From Marinicella rhabdoformis (GTDB taxonomy: Bacteria; Pseudomonadota; Gammaproteobacteria; Xanthomonadales; Marinicellaceae), in contig NZ_VTFS01000001.1 of assembly GCF_009671245.1 (NCBI RefSeq), positions 717,914-781,913 of the forward strand: 64,000 nt of DNA, read 5' to 3'. The translations under genes and the position numbers were made by a program. The notes below the pieces were generated by a model. It saw only the letters and a program-made list of their open reading frames with translations. It did no database searches and was not told the DNA's origin. Positions 26,265-35,554 of this stretch are shown piece by piece. Every line of letters begins with the position of its first letter. The stretch's first letter is position 1.

Positions 26265-28746
26265 TGTTACCGTACAGCGACCGCGTGACCATGTTTTCAT
26301 ACACCGGAATCAAAGCATCGTGCTCATCTGCTGTTTTCAATTGCTCTATCCGCTGCAGCGCATACTGTTGAATGGTTAACAAAGGCAATACAATCTGCTC
26401 TCTTATTTCAATGGAAGCGGCACGCAGGTGCTGATTGGCCAATAACTTATCTTCTTGCGCCACGGCCAATAAAGCTTGTTCACTGCGCTCGAATTCTTCA
26501 TTAATCAAACACCAGAAGTCTCCAAATTCCTGGTGCTCTTTTAAATAAGCAGTCAATGGCATATAAGACTTAGCCAATGACATCATGCAGTTGTCCATCA
26601 ATGTTTTGAAGAACCCTGAGTCTTGGTACAACTTTTGTAAATCAGTCAATCGACCTTGGTCAATCAACGTTTTCAGCGCCGTACCCACACCATAATAACC
26701 CAACACGTTTTGTTTCAACTGACTCCAGGCACCGACAAATGGAATCGCCCGCAGGTCTTCAAAGTTCAAGCCACCACCATCGTCATTGCGCTTGGTCGGT
26801 CGGCTAGAAATGTTAGTCTGGCCATAGTACTTTAAGGTGCTGACTTGCTCCAAATAAGGGACAAATTTGGGGTGGTCTTTGAACGCTTGGTAGTAACCTA
26901 AACTGATGTCAGCCAATTGTCCCAAAATATCATAAGCCACATCGTTCCATGCCACATACTCGGTATTTTCACCTTCACTTGGGTCAGTTTTTAATGCATT
27001 GGAAACACCGGCTGAAAGTAACTGTTCCAAGTTGTATTGTGCCGTTTCCGAACGCCCAAAATTAGCTGATATGGTTTGGCCTTGGATGGTCAGTTGGGTC
27101 GCATGATTTTGTATTTTAGGACTCAGGGATGCATAAAATTGATGCGTTTCCCCACCACCGCGAGCAGGAGGCCCACCTCGCCCATCAAAAAACACCAACT
27201 CAATGCCATACTGATTGGCCACTTCAGAAAGGTTTTCTTTGGCACGTAAAATCGCCCAATTGGCCGCAATGTAACCACCGTCTTTGGTGCCATCAGAAAA
27301 GCCCAGCATGATGGTTTGTTGGTTTTGTCTTTGCGCCACATGTTCACGATAGTCAGCGTCTTGATACAACTGTTTCATCACTTGAGGCGCTGCAGCTAAG
27401 TCATCAATGGTTTCGAATAAAGGCACCACATCTATGGCAAAAGGTGCTTCCAAACCCGCGTAAAATAACAGGGACATCACAGTCTTCACATCTTCGGCTT
27501 TTTGGCAATTACTGATGATATAACGGTGCGCGCCTTGAGGGCCATTGGCTTTTTGAATTTTTTCAATCGCACGAATGGAGTCCAGTGTGTCATACATCAC
27601 GGCCTCGGCTTCCTTATCCGAGGTCACTTGCTCAAGTACCGATGACAGCACCCGCGAATCTTGTCTGATGTCCAAAGCAGCAAAATAGAAGCCAAAAGTA
27701 TGCACCTGTTGAATCATCACTTGCACTTGATCGACAAACAAGCCTTGGTGCTTTTCTTTTAAATTACTGACAATCGCCTCTAAATCCGCCACCAACTGAA
27801 CCGCTGTATAATCGTAATCCTCAGGGTCTGTATAAGCCCCCATGTATAACTGTTTTTCTATCGCTGAAACCTGAGATTCAACCTGCTTAAACGTCAAACG
27901 CTTCTTTAAATTTCTGATGTGTCTGAAATAACATTTCAAAATGCTTGAACGCAAACGTTTGGCCACTTTCAAAGTGATGTCAGCCGTCACATTGGGGTTA
28001 CCATCACGGTCACCGCCTGGCCAAAAACCCAACTCAACAAAACTGTTATTTGGCAACACCTCATCACCATAAACATGCTGTGCCAAACGCTGATTGATGT
28101 CTTGAATGGTTTCATAGAACACGTTTTCTAAATACCAGGTCAAGCTCATTGCTTCATCATAAGGTGTTGGCTTGTCCTTGCTATACAAAGGCGTTTTGCC
28201 CAATTGGCGCAACAACATTTCAATGTCATCTGTGTTGTTATTTTGAATCGCCTGCGACAGCTCAGTGATGATGCCCAAAACAGGACCTGGGTAAAACTGT
28301 GTTGGATGCGCGGTCAATACGATACGTGCATGGTACTCACTTAATTGCTCACGCAGTGCGTCCATCCGACCCATGAAACCAGTCTTTTGTGCCAAAAAAG
28401 GTACACTGCCACTGCCATCGGCTGCATGGTTTTGATCAAAACCAGCTTCTTCGATTGCATCAAACAAGACAATTTGGCGCTCAATATACTGAATAAACTT
28501 GAACAAAACAGCAACACGCTCTGATTCAGACAAGTCCCCCAAGTGACTGTCCATAAACGCCTCGATAATGACCTGCGGGCTTTTCGCTTGTTGATAAGCT
28601 TGCTGACAATCATGCACCAATAAAGGCAACAAAACCCCCACCTGATTGACTTGATCAAAAGGTAAATTCAAGAACAAACTGTTATACACTTGAAATTTGT
28701 TCACCACCGTGCGGTGGTATGTGTCAATAATGGTCTTTGCGGTCAT
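26239..28746 (-). CDS. ppc: phosphoenolpyruvate carboxylase
   Basis: Anaplerotic enzyme converting PEP and bicarbonate to oxaloacetate. The 835-aa protein shows VLTAHPTQF with catalytic His147, LGFWPGGDRDGNPNV (PEP-binding), and the glycine-rich loop FFDGRGGPPARGGG. It is slightly short for the family (about 880). The usual C-terminal Q/R-N-T-G is replaced by S-R-N-A-V, so the normally invariant terminal Gly is missing. The ribosome site AGAG stands four bases before the ATG. The gene's 3' end overlaps the convergent SGNH hydrolase gene by 26 bases. Confidence 0.95.
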   Translation of the reverse strand: MTAKTIIDTYHRTVVNKFQVYNSLFLNLPFDQVNQVGVLLPLLVHDCQQAYQQAKSPQVIIEAFMDSHLGDLSESERVAVLFKFIQYIERQIVLFDAIEEAGFDQNHAADGSGSVPFLAQKTGFMGRMDALREQLSEYHARIVLTAHPTQFYPGPVLGIITELSQAIQNNNTDDIEMLLRQLGKTPLYSKDKPTPYDEAMSLTWYLENVFYETIQDINQRLAQHVYGDEVLPNNSFVELGFWPGGDRDGNPNVTADITLKVAKRLRSSILKCYFRHIRNLKKRLTFKQVESQVSAIEKQLYMGAYTDPEDYDYTAVQLVADLEAIVSNLKEKHQGLFVDQVQVMIQQVHTFGFYFAALDIRQDSRVLSSVLEQVTSDKEAEAVMYDTLDSIRAIEKIQKANGPQGAHRYIISNCQKAEDVKTVMSLLFYAGLEAPFAIDVVPLFETIDDLAAAPQVMKQLYQDADYREHVAQRQNQQTIMLGFSDGTKDGGYIAANWAILRAKENLSEVANQYGIELVFFDGRGGPPARGGGETHQFYASLSPKIQNHATQLTIQGQTISANFGRSETAQYNLEQLLSAGVSNALKTDPSEGENTEYVAWNDVAYDILGQLADISLGYYQAFKDHPKFVPYLEQVSTLKYYGQTNISSRPTKRNDDGGGLNFEDLRAIPFVGAWSQLKQNVLGYYGVGTALKTLIDQGRLTDLQKLYQDSGFFKTLMDNCMMSLAKSYMPLTAYLKEHQEFGDFWCLINEEFERSEQALLAVAQEDKLLANQHLRAASIEIREQIVLPLLTIQQYALQRIEQLKTADEHDALIPVYENMVTRSLYGNINASRNAV

Positions 28747-28840
28747 GTGGCTCTTATTTTTTGATTGACTACTATCTTAAAAGAGCTGAGGTGGCATTGC
28801 AAAGACTGAAATTTGACATCAATACTATGAAGTACTCAAA

Positions 28841-29194
28841 ATGAACATAACACTTAAAAAATATATACCCTGGCTACTCGCAGGTTTTTTAATCACATAC
28901 CACAGTGTAAAAATCTGCCATGTTGTCTTGGAGCAGGAACTCAACCTCAATTTCCCATTAATGTGGGTCACATCATTGCGCGCCATGATCGTCGTGAGTT
29001 TAATCGCATTGGCATTAAAACCTAAGCTCGGCTTGGGCATGATGTGGTTGTTTATTGGCAGCTTAGTCGTCACACAAATCTACATGCAATGGGGCACAGA
29101 TTGGCGTAGCGTTTTCGCACCACTCAAGGGCTTGATTATACCCAGCCTGATTACTTGGCTGATGAAATCAAATAAACTAAGGCCTTCATCTTGA
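28841..29194 (+). CDS. small membrane protein, unknown function
   Basis: A 117-aa protein with three to four hydrophobic segments (about 8-25, 40-60, 65-82, 95-110) and few charged residues. I do not recognise the family. No strong Shine-Dalgarno. It lies between the divergent ppc and the convergent acetyl-CoA hydrolase genes, and is real only by its coding-like sequence and lack of a better frame. Confidence 0.6.
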   Translation: MNITLKKYIPWLLAGFLITYHSVKICHVVLEQELNLNFPLMWVTSLRAMIVVSLIALALKPKLGLGMMWLFIGSLVVTQIYMQWGTDWRSVFAPLKGLIIPSLITWLMKSNKLRPSS

Positions 29195-29240
29195 ATAAGG
29201 TTAAGACTTTTTAAAATTGATGCACCCCTATTTTTTGAGG

Positions 29241-31394
29241 TTATTTCGACAACAAGCCAAAAGCATAAGCCAACAACATCGCTGACAGTTTTTCTTCTCG
29301 ATTTTGGGGTTGATCTAAACCCATGCGTTGCAATGCGGCATCGCAAGTCGCCGAGGGTTTGTGACACCAAGCCTTGTAGACCAATTTCAATTTACTGTGC
29401 CATGTGCTGCTTTGGCTTTTGAGGTATTGCAGGGCTTGAATGATGTCCAATTCCAAATCAGTGAAGTCACTGCCAAAAGGGTATTCAGGGAATTGTCCCA
29501 TGGTTTTGAGTTTGTTGTGGTTGTTTTTTAAACTGGCCAGTGTGTTGTTGCGGTGTGCTTCTGGAATGACCCAATCAGCCGACAGTTTGTTGTATTTAAC
29601 CGCTTCGGCTCGCAGGTCTTCTTGGAAGGCCGAATCCGCGACACTTATCATTTGCTTGATGCAGTCTTCATCTGACAGACCGCGCAGATCTGCGATACCA
29701 TATTCAGTGATAACGATGTCACGCAAATGCCTCGGAATGGTGCAATAAGGGTATTTCCAAACCACATTACTTTCAAGGCCATTGTCACCCATGTGGGTGC
29801 TTTTCAGCATCAAAATCGAACGGCTGTCTTCCAAAGCATGTGCCATAGCGACGAAGTTATATTGTCCTCCGACGCCGCTGACCACTTGGTTGTTGTCCAA
29901 TGTGTCTGATGCTGCCGCTCCCATAACATCGACTTTCATGCAGGTATTGATAAAACGTGCTTTGACACGTTGTACCCTGTCCAAGGCTTCGCCACCATAC
30001 AACTCGTTCACTTGACCGACTGGTGTCATTTGGAATTGGGTGCGGGTTTCATCATCCAGATCATGTAACCATTGGTAAAACCAGGGCGAGCCTAAAAAGA
30101 AGGCCGCGTGTAAAACAACACCTTGTTTGAGCTTGTCACCAAGACAATGTGCTTGAATCGCTTGTATGTGATCGTAGTCAAATAAGTCAGTGGCAAATGT
30201 TTGACCCGATGAATCCACAATCCGACCTGCTTTAAACGTCAGTTCCGATTTTAAAATGCCCAATGCCTGTAAACGATTGAATTGCCTTCGTGTGATGTGC
30301 TCGTCTAGGGCTTCATACTGAAGCAACAACTCTATGATGTTCTTCGGCACCTGTTCAGTGATGACTGACTGGTTAATCAAGGCTTGAATTTCAGCATCAG
30401 GATAAACATGGCGTTTTAAAATACCCGACTGAAACAAGTGGGCAAACCCTTCAACAAACATTTCACTGGCAGCATATAAACCCTGCACAAAAGGCTTTGT
30501 GTCGCCTGATTGTGCAATCACATCACCAAATCGCTGTTGGATCTTCAACTGTTGTAAAACCGCACCATAAGCGGCCGGGTCGCTGTGTCTGACACAGGTG
30601 GCATGCACCAAAGCATCACCCAAAGAACCAATGCCCACTTGTAAAGTACCACCGTCTTGGATCAAGGTGCTGGCCATCATGCCAATGTGATGATCGACGA
30701 CATTCACTGCACCTCGAGGGGCAGCAAAAGGTTTGAAATAAGCCGATTTGTCATCGACAATGACATCAAAGAAACGGGCATCCACTTCAGCTTGCCCGCC
30801 CATGAACGGCATATTTGGATTGACCATGGCGACATAACAAATGTTGTCCAAGTTTTTTCGTTTGGCAATTTTAACCATATCCAAGGTCAAATCGGTGTTG
30901 CTGCTGAGACTGTAAACTGGGCCATTGGGTGTTTGCTTCACAGCCACCATTTGCACCAACACATTCATGCCTTTGTCTAAAATATCACGCGCGGCGTGGG
31001 TGTAATTGCTGCTGATGTAATGTCTTTGTGCAGTCGCTGAGCGCAGCATTTTGCCCGATTGCATATAAAACTCGGTCAGCTTCATATTTGCTGGAATGGC
31101 ATTTTTAACCACGTCATCGATGTAGTCCAGCTCAGGATAGTCACCAAAAATGCGCTCGATAACAGGCTTTAAAAAACGGCGTTCCAATAAAGACTTGCCT
31201 TTCGGTAATTGTAAGGACAACGCTGTACAGATTTCCAACGACAAGTCAGGTTCTTGTTTGGCCTTGGTCCACAATGCATTGACCAATGGGTTTGGCTTGC
31301 CGATACCTAAAGGCGTGCCAACGATTAATTCTCGTCCCACATGTTCGATAATCACATCAACACAGTCTTTGATGGTTGTCATTTTTTCAGTCAT
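29241..31394 (-). CDS. acetyl-CoA hydrolase/transferase family protein (CoA transferase fold)
   Basis: A 717-aa protein of the acetyl-CoA hydrolase/4-hydroxybutyrate CoA-transferase superfamily, longer than the classical 430-550 aa members. Recognisable parts: the N-terminal Rossmann-like region (IVGTPLGIGKPNPLVNALW), GTLQVGIGSLGDALVHA around the CoA/active-site region, and the C-terminal signature GVGGQYNFVAMAHALEDSRSI. ITEYGIADLRGLSD follows, also typical. The start at 31394 has AAGAAG upstream; the frame is open to 31439. It may move CoA between short-chain acids, or hydrolyse acyl-CoA formed by the branched-chain pathway; the substrate is unknown. Confidence 0.88.
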   Translation of the reverse strand: MTEKMTTIKDCVDVIIEHVGRELIVGTPLGIGKPNPLVNALWTKAKQEPDLSLEICTALSLQLPKGKSLLERRFLKPVIERIFGDYPELDYIDDVVKNAIPANMKLTEFYMQSGKMLRSATAQRHYISSNYTHAARDILDKGMNVLVQMVAVKQTPNGPVYSLSSNTDLTLDMVKIAKRKNLDNICYVAMVNPNMPFMGGQAEVDARFFDVIVDDKSAYFKPFAAPRGAVNVVDHHIGMMASTLIQDGGTLQVGIGSLGDALVHATCVRHSDPAAYGAVLQQLKIQQRFGDVIAQSGDTKPFVQGLYAASEMFVEGFAHLFQSGILKRHVYPDAEIQALINQSVITEQVPKNIIELLLQYEALDEHITRRQFNRLQALGILKSELTFKAGRIVDSSGQTFATDLFDYDHIQAIQAHCLGDKLKQGVVLHAAFFLGSPWFYQWLHDLDDETRTQFQMTPVGQVNELYGGEALDRVQRVKARFINTCMKVDVMGAAASDTLDNNQVVSGVGGQYNFVAMAHALEDSRSILMLKSTHMGDNGLESNVVWKYPYCTIPRHLRDIVITEYGIADLRGLSDEDCIKQMISVADSAFQEDLRAEAVKYNKLSADWVIPEAHRNNTLASLKNNHNKLKTMGQFPEYPFGSDFTDLELDIIQALQYLKSQSSTWHSKLKLVYKAWCHKPSATCDAALQRMGLDQPQNREEKLSAMLLAYAFGLLSK

Positions 31395-31499
31395 GGTTGG
31401 CTTCTTTTTAACTCCCTTTGATTGTAATCGTGAACGCAATAATCCGCTTTAACATAAGTCAATAAACATCCCTTTACTTCATCAATTGACTTCTTCAAT

Positions 31500-32159
31500 T
31501 CACTTAATTATTTTTTGACCCGCTTTCTTAATGTCTTCTGGGTTAACCTTTGTAGGCACATTAATCCCACGAATCACCGCTGGTCTTTGACCGATTTGGT
31601 CATTCCAGCGTTTCAAATTTTTGAACTGCTCCAGCTCAACCCCTGACCAATTGTGTGTATGCACCCAACACCAGTTCGCCATGTCAGCAATCGAATAATC
31701 ACCTGCCAAATATTCCCGATCGGCCAAATGTCCGTCTAAAACACCGAACAACCGTTTCACTTCGTTTTGATAACGTTCGATGGCCGCAGGAATTTTTTCA
31801 GGAAAGTAGCGATAGAATACATTGGCTTGTCCCATCATTGGTCCTATACCACCCATTTGAAACATCAACCATTGCATCACTTGTGAACGACCTGTAATAT
31901 CAGTAGGCAAAAACTGGCCGTATTTCTCAGCCAAATACACCATCACCGCACCACTTTCGAACACCGCAAAGCTACCATCAACTTCAGTATCGATAATCGC
32001 AGGAATGCGGCCATTGGGGTTGATAGCCAAAAAATCAGGCTGTTTCTGCTCACCTTCAGACAAATTGATCGCGTGCAGTTCATAATCCACAGCCATCTCT
32101 TCAAGTAATACCGAAACCTTCCATCCATTTGGCGTAGCCGCTGTATATAATTTAATCAT
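31500..32159 (-). CDS. glutathione S-transferase, YfcG/Ure2-like
   Basis: A 219-aa cytoplasmic GST. N-terminal thioredoxin-like domain with [17 protein letters not shown] (the YfcG-type T-x-N-G-x-K active-site segment) and [10 protein letters not shown] with cis-Pro, then [15 protein letters not shown] (glutathione-binding E-S). The C-terminal helical domain contains [13 protein letters not shown]. YfcG relatives act as glutathione-dependent disulfide reductases, so the name may reflect fold more than conjugation activity. A perfect 16-bp palindrome stands 26 bases upstream of the start. Confidence 0.93.
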   Translation of the reverse strand: MIKLYTAATPNGWKVSVLLEEMAVDYELHAINLSEGEQKQPDFLAINPNGRIPAIIDTEVDGSFAVFESGAVMVYLAEKYGQFLPTDITGRSQVMQWLMFQMGGIGPMMGQANVFYRYFPEKIPAAIERYQNEVKRLFGVLDGHLADREYLAGDYSIADMANWCWVHTHNWSGVELEQFKNLKRWNDQIGQRPAVIRGINVPTKVNPEDIKKAGQKIIK

Positions 32160-32184
32160 TATTTTCTCACATAGCAGATATTAT

Positions 32185-32200
32185 TTGGTCAATTGACCAA
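32185..32200. promoter_or_regulatory. perfect 16-bp palindrome, operator candidate for the GST gene
   Basis: TTGGTCAATTGACCAA is a perfect inverted repeat at 32185-32200, in the divergent gap between the GST gene and the diguanylate cyclase. TTGGT-n-ACCAA ends recall GntR/FadR-type operators, but no such regulator is nearby. A second, shorter palindrome, AAACAATTGTTT, is at 32267-32278. Confidence 0.5.
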
Positions 32201-32386
32201 GCTGTTTTTAAGAATGAAGTCAAAATATCATATTTTAGAAACAACTAAACATGAATTTTATTTTCAAAACAATTGTTTCATGTTCCATCATGTTCATTGA
32301 CTCAAACACCGGTCTATACTACCGTGTTAAACTCAACGATTAAACCAATTACAATTATAAAATTATTTTATAAAGTTACGAGAACA

Positions 32387-35300
32387 ATGTTTTCTAAAAG
32401 TTTTTCATTCACCCAACTCCATAAGAGCCTTAAAAAGGGGCTGACTTTGTTGACTTTATTGGTATGTTTAACACCTATAGCTTTATCCATGAATACAGAT
32501 CAGTGGTTGACTGAACATATTCAAGTAGAGGATGGGCTGCCCAGTTCAACCGTTTTTTCGCTGCAACAAGATAATAATGGATTTTTATGGTTTGGCACCA
32601 CCGATGGCGTTGCTAGATTTGATGGCTATGATTTTAAAATTTACCGTCATGATGGTGATGACATCAACAGCATATCAAATAACAATGCTGGCAATTTATT
32701 TATAGATTCTAAAAACAAACTATGGATAGGGACTTTTGGTGGCGGGGTCAATACCCTTGACTTAGGTACTGATGAAATAACCAGACACCCTTATTCAAAC
32801 GATAATAGTGACTTAAAAACTTCACCTTTTGTTCAAACATTTTTAGAAGACTCGCAATCGAACACTTGGATAGGTACACCTGACGGTTTATTCAAATTTA
32901 CAGGTGAAGTATCGAAGCATTATAAGCACATTGAGAACAACAAAAACTCCCTCATTCATTCTCGGGTGTGGAGTTTAGTTGAAAGTCTAAAAGGTGATAT
33001 CTTTATAGGCACATCGAATGGATTAAGTAAATTGAATCCGAAAACAGATGAAATCACTAATTACTACTTACCCAAGCATTTGGTGGTAGACATTTCCTCA
33101 AATCAGTTTCGCAAACTGTATTTAATTAAAAACAAAATTTGGATCGGATCATCATCAGGTTTATTAGTTTTTGACATCAAAACATCTCAATTTACTTCGT
33201 TCCCTTTGAGCTATAACATCAAAGTGAATGACCTATTACAGGTCAAAAATACCCTTTTGGTTGTGACCACAAGTGGGTTGTTTCAATTTGACCTCTTAAA
33301 TCAATCTTTTGTTTTCAATGACAATAATCTATGGCGTTTTCTTGAAAACATAGATTTAAGACAAGTATTTATGGATCGCTCAGGCCTCTTATGGTTTGCC
33401 TCCAGAGATACAGGAATTTATAAGATTAATCCAACCGGTGGCCTTTTTAGGAATACAAAGATCAAGCAAGCAAATAAAAAGCCCAATGAATTAAGCCAAA
33501 AAATATGGACCATAGAATTTGATGCTGAGGGAGATACTTATCTGGGCACTGCAAAGGGCTTGTACGTACAAAAAGATAAGCATGACTTTTCCCCTGTTCT
33601 GTTAAAAAATGGCAAGCCAATCTCTGGCAGAATCAGAACATTAAAGTGGAACAAAAACCAAGACTTGTGGATTGGTAGCAGTGACGGCTTATTCATCTTG
33701 CCAAACGGTGAAAGGATTGCTAATGAAGTCTATCAACCATTTGACATCCTAGGCATAAAGCCCGCTGACATTTATTCAATTGAGGAAACCCATTCAGGTG
33801 AACTTTGGATGTCACTCAACAATCTGGGTATTTTAAAATGGCACCCTGAGAAAAAAGAAGCTCAACTGCTACAGAAATACAAGGGTGTGGTATTAACTGA
33901 TTTAAATATTGGAAAAATCGTTGAAGACTCAGAATTTAACGTATGGGTTACGACCAACTTATTAGGTCTGATAAAGTTTGATCAAGACCATAACATGACG
34001 GTATACAAGAATGAATTCTCAGATAGCAACAGTATAAGCTCTGACAGGGTAAGAGATATATATGAAGACCCGTTAGGTGAAATCTGGGTTGGTACAGCCA
34101 GGGGAATTAATATATTCTCTCACAACACAAATAATTTTAGACGATACAGGCAGGCTGGCGCGCTATTGGATGAATCTATTTATTCTATTTCAGGCGACTA
34201 TAAAAACAATATTTGGGTTTCACATAATTTTGGTATTTCACACATTGACACATCTACTAATAAAACACAAAAATTCAAAATTAATGCCTCAATACGCAAA
34301 GATGGCTTAAGCATTAGGGCTGCCAACATCAATTCAAAAGGTAAATTATTTTTTGGCAGTAACAATGGACTCTATACCTTCAATCCAAACGAATTAAAAG
34401 CCTGTATTCATTACCAACCCACTTTACTTTTAACCCAAGTGAAAATAAATAACCTCCCACTGACAACTGGACAAATAACTAAAAACAATAATAAATATGA
34501 ATTATTTTATAACGATCGCGCCCTCTTTTTTCAATTTTCAGCCTTAGAGTACAATGCCACTGAACAAGTCAGGTACAGTTATAAAATTTCAGGCGTTTCC
34601 GACGAATGGCAAGACGTTTCAGATTCAAGAAGTTTAGAATTAAAAAGTTTAAAACCTGGTCAATACACTTTAGAAATTCGCGCCAATAATTCAGACTGCC
34701 GGTGGTCTGAACAGAAATTAATAATAAATATTGAAGTTCACCCAGCTTGGTGGAATTTATGGTGGGTTTGGTTAATTTTTGGTTCATTTATTATTCTTGC
34801 AGCACTCACGTTTCATTACTTTAGAAGTAACATCATCAGAAAACGCAATTTAGAATTAGAGGCTTTGGTTGAAAGCAGAACTTCTGAATTGTTGTTATTA
34901 AATAAAAAGCTTGAATCAGCTTCTCAAACTGACTTTTTAACTGGCCTTTATAACAGGTCCGGTTTTATTGAAAAATTCAATAACATTCCAGACAGCGTCG
35001 TTCAAGGACATATCGTACTCGCCGACATAGATCACTTCAAAAAGATCAATGATCAGTTTGGGCACATGGCCGGAGATGAAGTACTCAAAGCCACATCAAA
35101 AATCATGTTATCACTGATACAAAAAGACGATTTTGTTGCACGCTGGGGCGGTGAGGAATTTATTTTTTATATCTCCAACAACACAGCAGAAGAAGTGTAT
35201 TTAATGATTGAAAAGATAAGAACCACCATTGAAAAATCAAAGCTCATTTATGCTGAAAAAGAAATAAAAGTCACTTGTACTTTTGGCATTTGTCAAATTC

Positions 35301-35404
35301 AATCTGGCATGGAATTAAATCAATCCATCAAAGCTGCCGATGAATCAATGTACTTAGGGAAGGCTAAACAAAGAAACATTACTGTGGTATCAAAAGAATT
35401 CTGA
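32387..35404 (+). CDS. membrane sensor diguanylate cyclase: ligand-binding beta-propeller, Y_Y_Y domain and GGDEF
   Basis: A 1005-aa one-component signalling protein. A signal sequence (about 20-36) exports a long two-component-regulator-propeller region (about 40-700) with repeated units like LWFGTxxGVxRFDG and IWIGTxxGL. A Y_Y_Y domain follows (about 715-790; the FSALEYNATEQVRYSYKI segment), one membrane helix (WWVWLIFGSFIILAALTFHYF), and a short coiled coil. The cytoplasmic GGDEF domain has the active site R-W-G-G-E-E-F at 919-925, so it should make c-di-GMP. The last residues before GGDEF (TDFLTGLYNR) are standard. The start at 32387 is chosen because it begins the signal peptide; the frame is open to 32273. 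Confidence 0.94.
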   Translation: MFSKSFSFTQLHKSLKKGLTLLTLLVCLTPIALSMNTDQWLTEHIQVEDGLPSSTVFSLQQDNNGFLWFGTTDGVARFDGYDFKIYRHDGDDINSISNNNAGNLFIDSKNKLWIGTFGGGVNTLDLGTDEITRHPYSNDNSDLKTSPFVQTFLEDSQSNTWIGTPDGLFKFTGEVSKHYKHIENNKNSLIHSRVWSLVESLKGDIFIGTSNGLSKLNPKTDEITNYYLPKHLVVDISSNQFRKLYLIKNKIWIGSSSGLLVFDIKTSQFTSFPLSYNIKVNDLLQVKNTLLVVTTSGLFQFDLLNQSFVFNDNNLWRFLENIDLRQVFMDRSGLLWFASRDTGIYKINPTGGLFRNTKIKQANKKPNELSQKIWTIEFDAEGDTYLGTAKGLYVQKDKHDFSPVLLKNGKPISGRIRTLKWNKNQDLWIGSSDGLFILPNGERIANEVYQPFDILGIKPADIYSIEETHSGELWMSLNNLGILKWHPEKKEAQLLQKYKGVVLTDLNIGKIVEDSEFNVWVTTNLLGLIKFDQDHNMTVYKNEFSDSNSISSDRVRDIYEDPLGEIWVGTARGINIFSHNTNNFRRYRQAGALLDESIYSISGDYKNNIWVSHNFGISHIDTSTNKTQKFKINASIRKDGLSIRAANINSKGKLFFGSNNGLYTFNPNELKACIHYQPTLLLTQVKINNLPLTTGQITKNNNKYELFYNDRALFFQFSALEYNATEQVRYSYKISGVSDEWQDVSDSRSLELKSLKPGQYTLEIRANNSDCRWSEQKLIINIEVHPAWWNLWWVWLIFGSFIILAALTFHYFRSNIIRKRNLELEALVESRTSELLLLNKKLESASQTDFLTGLYNRSGFIEKFNNIPDSVVQGHIVLADIDHFKKINDQFGHMAGDEVLKATSKIMLSLIQKDDFVARWGGEEFIFYISNNTAEEVYLMIEKIRTTIEKSKLIYAEKEIKVTCTFGICQIQSGMELNQSIKAADESMYLGKAKQRNITVVSKEF

Positions 35405-35410
35405 TAAATA

Positions 35411-35497
35411 TGGTGCTCAGAAGAGGATTTGAACCTCCACGACCTTACGGCCACCAGCATCTGAAGCTGGCGCGTCTACCAATTCCGCCACCTGAGC
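35411..35497 (-). tRNA. tRNA-Leu (CAG anticodon)
   Basis: An 87-base class II tRNA with CCA encoded at 35411-35413. Acceptor GCUCAGG pairs with UCUGAGC (one G-U). The D arm has the tRNA-Leu sequence GGCGGAAUUGGUAGACGCG. The anticodon stem CCAGC/GCUGG holds a loop with CAG. A variable arm (GGCCGUAAGGUC) and a T arm GGUUCAAAUCC follow. Reads CUG codons. Confidence 0.97.
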
Positions 35498-35510
35498 ACT
35501 GAGGATTTGC

Positions 35511-35540
35511 ATTTTACTTGAGGCCTAACTGATTTAGCAA
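35511..35540 (-). promoter_or_regulatory. promoter of tRNA-Leu
   Basis: On the minus strand, TTGCTA (35540-35535), an 18-base spacer and TAAAAT (35516-35511) place the transcript start about 35504, seven bases before the tRNA 5' end. A 7-bp hairpin (35539-35556), AAGCACA/TGTGCTT, overlaps the stop codon of the kinase gene just upstream and may mark the end of the thiamine operon. Confidence 0.6.
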
Positions 35541-35554
35541 GCACATTATTGTGC

